Assembly (NCBI GenBank): GCA_038363005.1
Contig: JBBQBI010000044.1
Location: forward strand, 1-19,582
DNA from: JAKOWB01 sp038363005
GTDB taxonomy: Bacteria; Pseudomonadota; Alphaproteobacteria; Kiloniellales; JACOMY01
Length of the DNA: 19,582 bases
Direction of reading: 5' to 3'
The notes beneath the pieces are model-generated. The model was not told the origin of the DNA. It searched no databases and saw only the letters and a program-made list of their open reading frames with translations. Made by a program: the position numbers and the translations under genes. Position 1 is the stretch's first letter. Every line of letters begins with the position of its first letter. Below are positions 1-7,431 of this stretch, piece by piece.

Positions 1-137
1 GGATCGGCGCGCCGCTGTCGGCGCTGTTCGGGGTGGCCAAGGGTCAGCTCGACCAGCTGCACGGCGCCGGGCTGATGGCGGGCGAGCGCGGGCCGTTGGA
101 GCAGAGCTGGCAGGAGGAGCTGGCGGCGAACCGGCTG

Positions 138-145
138 CTAGCTAG
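138..145 (+). repeat. Tandem 4-bp duplication CTAGCTAG causing a frameshift
   Basis: CTAG occurs twice in a row. Deleting one copy restores a continuous reading frame from position 3 to the TAG at 1183. That makes the duplication the most economical explanation for the frame change. Confidence 0.75.
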
Positions 146-1659
146 GGCGGCTGGACCGCCTGGGCGATGCGCCGCTCAGCGAACAGCCGGAGGCGCCGTA
201 CCTCGCGCCGGAGGCGCTGCTGCACCTGGAGGGATTGCAGCGCCAGCAGCAGGCGGCGCGGCAGGAGGCGCTGCTGGGTGGCGTGCTGGAGGGCGCGGTG
301 GGTGGCCTCGCCGCCGGCCAGGCGCCTACGCAGGAGCAGGCAGCGGCGCTGGAGCCGGCGCTGCCGGGCGTCAGCCAGGCGGCCACGGCCGAGGCGGCGG
401 GCTGGCAGAACAAGCAGGACGCCATCCTGGGGCTGCTCAAGACCAAGCCGATCTTGCAGCGGCTGAAGGACATGGCGGGTGGCAGCGACCTCTACCGCCG
501 GCTGGTGGTGGAGGAGCAGCGCGGCGCCGGGATGCCGGAGGAGCAGCTCAAGGTCTGGGACAAGCCCGAGTCCGACGCTGCCGTGGCGGACTGGGCAGCG
601 TTGCCGGACGAGGATGCCCCGCCGCACGAGCGCGCCTTGGCGCTGCTGGGCTACGCCCGACAGCAGCTTGGCGGCCTGCCCGATGAACTGCGCCCCTTGG
701 CGCTGGCGGAGCTGCGGCGCCGCGGCCTGGCGCCTGCCGAAGCCACAGCGCTGAACGACATCGCTGCCGCGCTGGCGGATGGGCGCGACATCGCCGCGCT
801 GCGGCGGGCGAAGCTCTGGTCCGTGGATGCGGGACCTTCGGTCGCGCCAACCGCCACCCCAGGCCAACTCCAGCTCGCCGACAGCGGTGAGAGCGCCAGC
901 GACGCCGACCCCGGCGCCGGCACCACCGATGCGCCCGCCGACGCTCCGCCCCTCTCCGCCGAGGATGCGGCCTGGGTCGCCGCGGCCGCTCGCCAAGCGG
1001 ATGAGACCTTGGCCGACTGGAGCCGGCGGCTGGGCCTAATGATCGCCGACGAGGGCAGCGACCACGACTTGGCGACACTGCAGGCGGTGCAGGCGGTGAT
1101 CCTGGCCGCGCTGGAGCATGAGAGCAGCGGCGATCCCGACGTAGGGCTGATGCTGGCGCAGGGCCTGGCGCCGGATGCCTGGTAGCGCGCCGAGGCCGCC
1201 GACGCCGAGACGCAGCGCGAGCACGACGACCTCAGCGCCTTCAACCAGGCGATCTATCGCGACCGCAATGGCTTCTTCCTAGGTCCGGAGGGGCGGCTCT
1301 ACCGGCGCGAGGAGGCCTTGGTGGTGGGGCTGGAGCTGCCCGGCAGCCTGCAGAACCTGGACGGCGAGATCGCCGCCGCCTGGACCCGCGAGGCAGCCGC
1401 AAGCGGGCAGTTCGGCGCCCTGGCCGAACAGAACCCCGAGACCTTCGTCGAGGCCATGCTGCGCAGCGTCGGCGGCGGGCGCGGCGGCGAGATCGGCCTC
1501 GCCATGCCGCTGCCGAGCATCGCGCTGGCCGGCAATTGGAGGGGTGCCGCCACCGGCACGCTGCTCGGCGGCAAGGTGCTGTTGACCAAGCCGGGCGGCG
1601 GCTTGCCCGAGCCCACGCCCCTGGTCGGCCCGGCCAAGCTGCCGGCCAACGACTATGCC

Positions 1660-2181
1660 GGTGGCAAATCAGGCCTGCGCGGCATTCCGCAACGCTATGA
1701 CCCGGAGATCAAGCAGTGGGGGACCAGCACCTTCACGCCGAAGAATCCTGACCTCAACAAGGGTCTGGAACCGATAGGCGAGTCGGAACCAAGACGCGGA
1801 CGAGGCCCCATGGAAGTTGTCGACCTGGATGCACAGGACGAAGCGGCCCGCATCCTGCAGTACGCCGGCTTCGAGGTTCAGACACGCGACCACCGGGCCG
1901 GTGGCGGCGCCGACTACCTGATCGACGGCCAGCAGTACGAGCACTACCGAATCAATGCGGGCACGCCGGCGAGTGCCTTCGACAAGATCAAAGCCAAAAT
2001 CGACGGCAGGCAGGGTCAGCGCTTTGTCGTGCAACTCGGCGACGGCGCTGGTTTCACGTTGGCAGAATTCCGCGCCTATCTGCAGCAGTGGGGCCACCAG
2101 ACTTCCAAGGGACGAGGCCTACCGGCTCAGCAGATCATTGCAATCGACGGGGTCGGGGACATCGTCGTCCTCTGGCCGTAA
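1660..2181 (+). other. Toxin C-terminal domain, CdiA-CT tRNase-like
   Basis: This open segment lies after the in-frame stop. A Gly/Pro-rich linker (about 1660-1800) leads into a compact domain beginning near the ATG at 1810. The order of motifs fits CdiA C-terminal tRNase toxins: an early helix DEAARIL followed by GFEV, then GADYLIDG, then QQYEHY, a helix with KIKAKI, and GQRFVVQL, ending in IVVLWP at the stop. In those families a conserved Glu on the first helix and an Asp after the Gly-Ala/Pro pair sit in a restriction-endonuclease-like fold. Here D and E occur in the expected order, but the usual E-x-K is E-H-Y, so activity is uncertain. The family call is from memory of motif order, not a search. 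A GAGG lies a few bases before the ATG at 1810, so free expression of the domain is conceivable but unproven. Confidence 0.5.
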
Positions 2182-2208
2182 CATGAACCGCAACCGAGGA
2201 GACACATC

Positions 2209-2670
2209 ATGGGTGTCGAGATAGACTTTCAGTTCGTCAGCGAAACGCCCGGTGCCGAGCTATTTCGCGCGCTGTGCAGCACCTTCGGCGGTATCACCGT
2301 CGAGCAGGACTTTCAGTTCACGGTCAACGGCCTTCGCGTTTCTGTCCATGAGAAAGACTCCTTCGGAACCGAAGCCCTGCTGGAGGAGTTCGGCATTCCC
2401 TGTACGCGGAACGTCGTCTTCAGGCTCGTCGAGCTCTCGCGCGACGATCTGGAGATGCATATCCTCGACATGGTGAACTTCCTGCTGCACCGGGAGACAG
2501 GCGATGCCGTGCTGGAGAATGGCGTCGCCTACCTGCGCCGTGTCGGGGGTGAGATCGTGCTCTACAACCCTGACGACGAGCAGGGCCTGATGAACAGCGA
2601 AGGCCAAGCGCGCATTACCCTGCCCTTCCGGGTCGAGAAGCAGTTCACCCGCCCGCTGCGAACCCGATAG
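2209..2670 (+). CDS. Probable immunity protein of the toxin module (SitI3/CdiI-like)
   Basis: This is a 153-residue soluble protein with no signal peptide or membrane segment. A strong AGGAG lies 8 bases before the ATG. It begins 27 bases after the toxin stop, the usual place for a cognate immunity gene. The N-terminal half is mixed beta/alpha (EIDFQF, QDFQFTVNGLRVSV). The middle carries a Phe/Leu helix (MHILDMVNFLL), followed by GDAVLENGVAYLRR and GGEIVLYN. That Gly-Asp-Ala-Val...Asn-Gly...Arg-Arg...Gly-Gly pattern is reminiscent of SitI-type immunity proteins of myxobacterial toxin cassettes. In the cell it would bind and block the toxin encoded upstream. Its base composition is visibly less GC-rich than the carrier (35 of 60 G/C on line 2221). 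The reading frame is intact, although the carrier upstream is broken. Immunity by position is fairly secure; the family is tentative. Confidence 0.6.
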   Translation: MGVEIDFQFVSETPGAELFRALCSTFGGITVEQDFQFTVNGLRVSVHEKDSFGTEALLEEFGIPCTRNVVFRLVELSRDDLEMHILDMVNFLLHRETGDAVLENGVAYLRRVGGEIVLYNPDDEQGLMNSEGQARITLPFRVEKQFTRPLRTR

Positions 2671-2694
2671 TCGCCGCGCCGCGATCATGACGAC

Positions 2695-2726
2695 AGAGCC
2701 GCGCTTCGGCGGGGCTCTTTCTTTTT
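2695..2726 (+). terminator. Rho-independent terminator after the immunity gene
   Basis: AGAGCC (2695-2700) pairs with GGCTCT (2713-2718). Inside is a second stem, CGC/GCG, closed by a TTCG tetraloop (2705-2708), with one G-G mismatch between the stems. A T-rich tract follows to 2726. It lies 25 bases after the immunity stop and faces the convergent rpoH gene. Confidence 0.85.
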
Positions 2727-2765
2727 GCCTGGGTGACGCGGCGCTAGGGGAGACTGCCGGTCGCC

Positions 2766-3653
2766 TCAGGCCTCGACCAGCAGGTCCTCGTCGCGCTCCA
2801 CCTTGCGGGTCAGCGCGGCCTTGAGCTTGCCGAGCGCGCGGCTTTCCAGCTGGCGCACGCGCTCCTTGGAGACGCCGAGCACCTTGCCGAGGTCCTCCAG
2901 GGTCGGGCCCTCCTCCAGCAGGCGGCGCTGCTCGATGATGATGCGCTCGCGCGCCGAGAGCTGCTGCAGCGCCTCGGCCAGCCAGCGGCTGCGCTTGGCG
3001 CCATCGGCCAGGCCGATGGTGATGGCCTCCGGTCCAGGGCGGGCATCGCGCAGCAGATCCTGGCGCTCGGTCTCGCCCTCCTCGCCGATGGTGGCGTTCA
3101 GCGACTGGTCGGCGGCGGCGAGGCGCAACTCCATGCCCTCGACGTCGGCCAGCGCCACCTTCAGCTCGGCGGCGATGCTGGCGCGCCCAGCGTGGTCCAG
3201 CGGCCGGCCGCTGGCGCGCTCCAGCCGCGCGCGCAGGCGGCGCAGGTTGAAGAACAGCGCTTTCTGCCGAGAGGTGCTGCCGGCGCGCACGATCGACCAG
3301 TTGCGCAGGATGAAATCTTGGATCGAGGAGCGGATCCACCAGGAGGCGTAGGTGGAGAAGCGCACGCCGCGCGCCACCTCGAAACGGTTGGCCGCCTGCA
3401 GCAGGCCGAGGCAGCCTTCCTGCACCATGTCGGGCTGCGACAGGCCATAGGCGCGGTAGCGCGCGGCTATGGCGGCGACTAGGCGGGTGTGGGCCTCGAT
3501 CAGGCGATGCAGCGCGGCCTCGTCGCCCTGTTCGCGCCAGGCGGTGGCGAGTTGGGCTTCCTCGTCGCGTGCCAGCAGCGGCGCCTGCATGGCGCGCCGC
3601 ACGAAGGCGGTGTCGGCGGTGGTGATGCCGTTGGTCAGGCCGGTCGCACGCAT
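2766..3653 (-). CDS. rpoH: RNA polymerase sigma-32 factor (RpoH family)
   Basis: This 295-residue sigma-70-family protein is of heat-shock type. It directs RNA polymerase to chaperone and protease promoters. Region 2 is clear: the region 2.1/2.2 helices near residues 45-90 with MVQEGCLGLLQAANRF, then FSTYASWWIRSSIQDFILRNWSIV near 99-122. The RpoH-specific box QKALFFNLR (about 130-138) separates it from RpoD and RpoS. Region 4.2 holds the helix-turn-helix LEDLGKVLGVSKERVRQLE near the C-terminus. Length matches the family. The ATG at 3651-3653 is preceded by GGGAGG with a 7-base gap, so the start is secure. It lies 97 bases downstream of the degenerate phosphatase gene on the same strand. No convincing promoter was seen in that gap, so read-through or an atypical promoter is possible. 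Alphaproteobacteria often carry more than one RpoH; which paralogue this is cannot be told here. Confidence 0.95.
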   Translation of the reverse strand: MRATGLTNGITTADTAFVRRAMQAPLLARDEEAQLATAWREQGDEAALHRLIEAHTRLVAAIAARYRAYGLSQPDMVQEGCLGLLQAANRFEVARGVRFSTYASWWIRSSIQDFILRNWSIVRAGSTSRQKALFFNLRRLRARLERASGRPLDHAGRASIAAELKVALADVEGMELRLAAADQSLNATIGEEGETERQDLLRDARPGPEAITIGLADGAKRSRWLAEALQQLSARERIIIEQRRLLEEGPTLEDLGKVLGVSKERVRQLESRALGKLKAALTRKVERDEDLLVEA

Positions 3654-3750
3654 GACAGAACCTCCCAGCCGTCGTTATCCCTATGAAGAGATACGCAGCG
3701 GGCGGCCAGAACGATCATTCCCGGCGATCAAACCGGCGCGAGGAGATGAT

Positions 3751-4605
3751 TTAGGGCGCGATGGAGAGCTGGTCCAGCAGCGCCCCGTCGGGCGCCAGGC
3801 AGGCGGCCAGCAGCGGCCCGCCAAAGCCGGCGCCACCGTCCAGGGTGATGACCACCGGGCCCTGTTCCAGCCCCGGCCGGCGCAGGTCGAAGCCGCGCAC
3901 CACGCGTTGGAAGTCGCCATAGGGGCCGGTCAGCTGGGCAAAGGCCGGGTGGCCCCACCAGAAGGAATCGGCCTGCGCCTCCAGCGGGCGCGAGGGATCC
4001 AGGCCAGCGTTGACGAAGAGCAGCCGGCGGTCGTCGAGGTAGGCGGCGCGGCGCAGCTCGGCCAGCACCTGGAAGTGGCCGGGGTGCTTTTGCATCGCCT
4101 GGCGCAGCGCCGAGGTCCAGCGGGTGATGGCCAGCGGGCCGTGGCGCGCCTCGTTCAGCCCCTCGCCGGGATTGCCGCCATAGGCCTCCAGCGTAGCGCC
4201 GGCGCCGTGGTCCAGCATCCACTTCAAGACGGCGCGCGGATCGGTGGCGAACTGCAGCTGCAGCAGCTTCTGCCACATCTCCTCCTGGCCGCCGCGCAGG
4301 TAGACGATGTCCTCTGGGATGGCGTGCGGCACCGCCAGAACCTCGCGGCGGAAGGCCAGCAGGCCATCCAAGGTGGCGCGCACCGCCTCGCCGCGGCCGA
4401 TCATGTTGCCCAGATAGACGATGCGGTCGAAGGGCTCCCAACGCGGCAGCAGCGCCTCGTGCAGGCGGGCCAGTAGCGCCGCCTCGCCGTGGATCGAGGA
4501 GACGACCCAGACGCGCTTTGGCCGCTTCAGGATGGCGAAGCGGCGTTCAGCCGTGGTGCCGCGCGTCTCCGCCGCGCTGCGTTCGCTCAGGCTCCGATCG
4601 CTCAC
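3751..4605 (-). CDS. Degenerate metallophosphoesterase (predicted pseudophosphatase)
   Basis: This 284-residue cytosolic protein has the calcineurin-like phosphoesterase layout of the PPP type. Each signature is present in order but altered. The GDxHG motif is SSIHG (36-40), so the metal-binding Asp is Ser37. GDxxDRG is GNMIGRG (66-72), with Asp replaced by Asn67 and Gly70. GNHE is GGQE (105-108), losing Asn and the catalytic His. The later HAG motif is NAG (199-201), and the GH motif near 238-239 is GF. The C-terminal LDGGAGFGGPL (255-265) still matches the family's usual 'iDtGa..gG.L'. Fold retention with nearly all ligands lost suggests binding rather than catalysis. The start is GTG, with AAGGGA 9 bases upstream. 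It lies downstream of the carD terminator and upstream of rpoH. Its partner or ligand is unknown. Confidence 0.8.
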   Translation of the reverse strand: MSDRSLSERSAAETRGTTAERRFAILKRPKRVWVVSSIHGEAALLARLHEALLPRWEPFDRIVYLGNMIGRGEAVRATLDGLLAFRREVLAVPHAIPEDIVYLRGGQEEMWQKLLQLQFATDPRAVLKWMLDHGAGATLEAYGGNPGEGLNEARHGPLAITRWTSALRQAMQKHPGHFQVLAELRRAAYLDDRRLLFVNAGLDPSRPLEAQADSFWWGHPAFAQLTGPYGDFQRVVRGFDLRRPGLEQGPVVITLDGGAGFGGPLLAACLAPDGALLDQLSIAP

Positions 4606-4673
4606 CCGCCAGCGTCCCTTTCAGCCCAGCCCCCGGCGCGTTGCCCCCCAGCCCTGCGCGAAGCAGCCGGAAT

Positions 4674-4702
4674 CGAAAGAGCCCGGCCGTTGGCCGGGCT
4701 CT
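4674..4702 (-). terminator. Terminator hairpin downstream of carD
   Basis: AGAGCCCGGCC (4678-4688) and GGCCGGGCTCT (4692-4702) form a perfect 11-bp stem around a 3-base loop. On the minus strand it is followed by CTTTCGATT, a short and weak T tract. It begins 36 bases after the carD stop and would separate carD from the phosphatase-like gene. Confidence 0.75.
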
Positions 4703-4738
4703 CGATGCTTGCGGCCTCGCGGCCCGACGGCTGCAACC

Positions 4739-5707
4739 TTACGCAGCCTTGAGCAGCTGTTCCAGCCTTTCGGCAGCGGTGACCTCGTCGATCTTCTCCA
4801 CCGCGGCGAACTCGCGCGCCAGGCGGTCGAGCGCGGCCTGGTACATCTGCCGCTCGCTGTAGGACTGGTCCGGCTGGTCCGAACCGCGGTGCAGGTCGCG
4901 CACCACCTCGGCGATGGAGACCGGGTCGCCGGAGTTGATCTTGGCCTCGTACTCCTGGGCGCGGCGGCTCCACATGGTGCGCTTGACGCGGCTCTTGCCC
5001 TTCAGCGCGGCCAGCGCCGAGTCCATCACCTTGCGGGTGGAGAGCTTGCGCAGGCCGGACTGCTGCGCCTTGGCGACCGGCACGCGCAGGGTCATGCGGT
5101 CCTTTTCGAACTTGATGGCGATCAGGCGCAGCTTGTGGCCCGACACCTCCTGCAACTCGATGCCCAGCACGCGGCCGACGCCGTGCGTCGGATAGACCAC
5201 GTAGTCGCCGGCGGCGTAGTCGACATCCTCTTCGGCGACGACGGCCGGCTTATCGATCTTGGGCATGATTTTCAGTGTACTGTCCTGCGGCTTGTGAACG
5301 GGTGGCTTGTGGACCGCCGGCGCCGGCGCGGCCGGCTTGGGCGCAACGGCCACTGGCTTGACCTCGACTTGCTTGGGCACGACGGGCTTGGGCGCGACGG
5401 GCTTGGGCGCAGCGGCCTTGACGGTCGCCGGCTTGGGCGTGGCGGCCTTCTTCGGCGCCGACTTGGCAGCCTTGTCGGCGACCGGCTTGCTGGAAGCGGC
5501 CTTGGCGGCGGGCTTCTTCGACGGCTTCGCCGCCGGCTTGGCCGACTTGCCGGCCGCGGCCTTGGCAGCCGCCGGCTTGGCGGCAGCCTTCGGCTTGGCG
5601 CTCACGCTCTTGCGGCTGGCCGTGGCAGCGGCGGCCGCCTTGCGCTTGATCTTGGGATCCTTCGGCGGCGACTTGGCCTTTGCCGGTCGCTTGACGCTCG
5701 CGGGCAT
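4739..5707 (-). CDS. carD: CarD-family transcription regulator with long basic N-terminal tail
   Basis: This protein binds RNA polymerase beta and stabilises open promoter complexes. The CarD_CdnL_TRCF domain occupies about residues 164-322. It starts DYAAGDYVVYPTHGVGRV, has FEKDRMTLRVPV in the RNAP-binding part, and contains the helical DNA-binding part with MWSRRAQEYEAKI (about 245-257) and YSERQMYQAALDRL. Ordinary CarD proteins are about 160-170 residues. This one has a ~160-residue extension almost wholly of Lys, Ala, Pro, Ser and Val (AKPAAAK- and PKPV-type repeats), like histone H1 tails. I chose the ATG at 5705-5707 (322 residues) over an upstream TTG at 5768-5770, because a good promoter -10 box overlaps that TTG. 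Ribosome binding is modest (TGGAA). It is the gene immediately downstream of the tct operon, but has its own promoter and terminator. Confidence 0.93.
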   Translation of the reverse strand: MPASVKRPAKAKSPPKDPKIKRKAAAAATASRKSVSAKPKAAAKPAAAKAAAGKSAKPAAKPSKKPAAKAASSKPVADKAAKSAPKKAATPKPATVKAAAPKPVAPKPVVPKQVEVKPVAVAPKPAAPAPAVHKPPVHKPQDSTLKIMPKIDKPAVVAEEDVDYAAGDYVVYPTHGVGRVLGIELQEVSGHKLRLIAIKFEKDRMTLRVPVAKAQQSGLRKLSTRKVMDSALAALKGKSRVKRTMWSRRAQEYEAKINSGDPVSIAEVVRDLHRGSDQPDQSYSERQMYQAALDRLAREFAAVEKIDEVTAAERLEQLLKAA

Positions 5708-5766
5708 GCTGATTTCCAGTTTGGTTATCGGGATTACCCGGGCGGTGCCCGGTAGAACCGTCGCGA

Positions 5767-5795
5767 ACAATACTCTAAAGAATGGGAAAATTCAA
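5767..5795 (-). promoter_or_regulatory. Housekeeping-type promoter for carD
   Basis: On the minus strand, TTGAAT (-35, 5790-5795, preceded by C to give the alphaproteobacterial CTTG) is followed by exactly 17 bases and TATTGT (-10, 5767-5772). The predicted transcript would begin near 5760, about 50 bases before the ATG at 5707. Confidence 0.55.
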
Positions 5796-5879
5796 GGTTG
5801 CAGCGCAGCAAAGCTGTCGTACCCCGGATTCCGATGCCCGGGCCGCCGCCTTTCCATCGCGTAACTGGCCACAAGCGGC

Positions 5880-7421
5880 TCAGTCGACCGTGGCCCCCTC
5901 CGCGTCCTTGCGCCGGGTCATGCGCCGTCGCAGCACCTTGCCGAAAATGGCCGGCAGCACGAAGCCGACCACGGCGATGCCCCACAGCGCGATCGACAGC
6001 CAGGAGGAGAACAGCGCGGTCCAGTCGCCATCGGAGATGGTGAGCGCCCGGCGCAGATTGGCCTCCATGGCATTGCCCAGCAGCACGCCCAGGATCACCG
6101 GCACCAGCGGCACATCGAGCTTGCGCAGCACCCAGCCGAGCACGCCGAAGGCGACCATCACCAACAGGTCGAAGCTGGATCCGGAAATGCCGTAGATGCC
6201 GACGAAGGAGAGCATGGCGACGATCGGCATCAGGATCCTGGGCGGGATCAGCAGCACGCGCACGAAGATGCCGACCATCGGGATGTTCATCGCCAGCAGC
6301 ATGAAGTTGCTGATAAACAGCGCGGCGATCAGGCCCCAGACGACGTCCGGATTCTTCTGGAACAGCAGCGGCCCCGGCGTGATGTTGAGCGCCAGCAGCA
6401 TGGCCAGCAGCACCGCCGTGGTGCCGGAGCCCGGCACGCCCAGCGCCAGCATCGGCACCAGCGCGCCGCCAGCGGCCGCGTTGTTGCCCGCCTCCGGCGC
6501 GGCGACGCCGCGCGGGTCGCCCTTGCCAAAGGTACCGTCGCGGTCGACCAGGCGCTTTTCCACCGTGTAGGCGATGAAGGAGCCAAGCGAGGCGCCGGCA
6601 CCGGGCAGAACACCGGCGAGGAAGCCCAGCCCGGAGCTGCGCAGCATGGTGCCGGCGCAGCGCTTCAGCAGCGCGAAGGAGGGCGTGATGCGGCCGATGG
6701 TGACCTTGGCGGTCTTGCCTTCGCCGCTGGCCTCGCCCCGGTGCTCGAGGAAGATGAAGACCTCGGACAGCGCGAAGAGCCCGACGATGGCGACCAGGAA
6801 GTCGATGCCATCATAGAAGTGCACCTCGCCGAAGGTGAAGCGCGGCACCCCGGTCTGCCCGTCGACGCCGATCATGGCGATGGCCAGGCCGAGCGCCGCG
6901 GCGAAGGCGGCCTTGGCCTGGTTGGCGGAGGCGATGCCCCCCAGCGTGGCGAAGGCCAGGGCATAGAGCGCGAAGTATTCCGCCGGACCGAACAGCAGCG
7001 CCAGCCCGACCAGCACCGGCGCCACGAAGACCAGGCCCCAGGTGGCCAGGAAGGAGCCGACGAAGGAGGCGACGCCGGACAGCGCCAGGGCCTCGCCGGC
7101 GCGGCCCTGCTGGGCCATGGGATAGCCGTCCAGGGTGGTCATCAGCGCCGGCTCGTCGCCGGGGATGTTCAGCAGGATCGAGGAGATGCGCCCACCATAC
7201 ATGGCGCCGTAGTAGACCGAGGTCAGCAGGATCAGCGCGGCGGTCGCCGGCAGGCCGAGGCTGAAGGCGAGCGGGATCAGGATGGCCACGCCGTTCGAGG
7301 GGCCGAGGCCCGGCAGGGCGCCGATGATGGTGCCCAGGAAGCAGCCGAGCAGCGCCAGCAGCAGGTGCTGCCAGGTCAGCGCGATGGCGAAGCCGTCGGC
7401 CAGCGAGGAGAGCGCGTCCAT
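5880..7421 (-). CDS. tctA: Tripartite tricarboxylate transporter large permease TctA
   Basis: This 513-residue inner-membrane protein is the large permease subunit of a binding-protein-dependent secondary transporter for tricarboxylate-type organic acids. Family signatures are clear: GLGPSNGVAILIPLAF near residue 38, YYGAMYGGRISSILLNIPGDEP near 70, DGYPMAQQGRAGEAL near 97, and later LGVPGSGTTAVLLAM with NITPGPLLFQ around residues 330-355. About ten or more hydrophobic segments span the protein, and the length is usual. It starts 10 bases after the tctB stop, with TGAGG overlapping that stop, which suggests translational coupling. It is the last gene of the tctC-tctB-tctA operon. No clear terminator follows in the 172 bases before carD. 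The true substrate cannot be inferred from the permease. Confidence 0.95.
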   Translation of the reverse strand: MDALSSLADGFAIALTWQHLLLALLGCFLGTIIGALPGLGPSNGVAILIPLAFSLGLPATAALILLTSVYYGAMYGGRISSILLNIPGDEPALMTTLDGYPMAQQGRAGEALALSGVASFVGSFLATWGLVFVAPVLVGLALLFGPAEYFALYALAFATLGGIASANQAKAAFAAALGLAIAMIGVDGQTGVPRFTFGEVHFYDGIDFLVAIVGLFALSEVFIFLEHRGEASGEGKTAKVTIGRITPSFALLKRCAGTMLRSSGLGFLAGVLPGAGASLGSFIAYTVEKRLVDRDGTFGKGDPRGVAAPEAGNNAAAGGALVPMLALGVPGSGTTAVLLAMLLALNITPGPLLFQKNPDVVWGLIAALFISNFMLLAMNIPMVGIFVRVLLIPPRILMPIVAMLSFVGIYGISGSSFDLLVMVAFGVLGWVLRKLDVPLVPVILGVLLGNAMEANLRRALTISDGDWTALFSSWLSIALWGIAVVGFVLPAIFGKVLRRRMTRRKDAEGATVD

Positions 7422-7431
7422 CGCCGCCGCC

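Larger units (their letters stand above)
3..2181 (+). pseudogene. Large Ala-rich toxin-carrier protein, 5'-truncated and disrupted
   Basis: The reading frame enters at the window edge in frame 3, shifts to frame 1 at a duplicated CTAG (138-145), meets an in-frame TAG at 1183-1185 and then runs open to TAA at 2179-2181. The protein texture continues across both lesions: removing one CTAG joins ...AANRLL to GRLDRLGD..., and the codons after the TAG keep the same acidic, Ala/Glu-rich helical style. The first ~1,500 bases encode a helical, low-complexity region that I cannot assign to a named family. The C-terminal ~125 residues (from about 1800) resemble tRNA-cleaving CdiA-CT toxin domains. An immunity-like gene starts 27 bases downstream. 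The whole therefore looks like a polymorphic toxin, or a phage- or secretion-linked carrier of one, that has decayed or was mis-sequenced. Without the upstream DNA I cannot tell the delivery system. Confidence 0.6.

Noticed and set aside
2695..2726. Same hairpin as a terminator for rpoH on the minus strand
   Set aside because: On the minus strand the stem is followed by GTCGTC, not a T tract, so it is supported only for the plus-strand immunity gene.
4421..5755. Long plus-strand open frame opposite carD and the phosphatase gene
   Set aside because: It is the antisense shadow of the Lys/Ala/Pro-rich carD coding sequence; the protein is low-complexity Gly/Arg/Leu and has no family features.
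5776..5796. CTTGAA plus CCCAT upstream of carD as an RpoH promoter
   Set aside because: The two elements are only about 4 bases apart, far short of the spacing needed; CTTGAA instead pairs with TATTGT at 17 bases.
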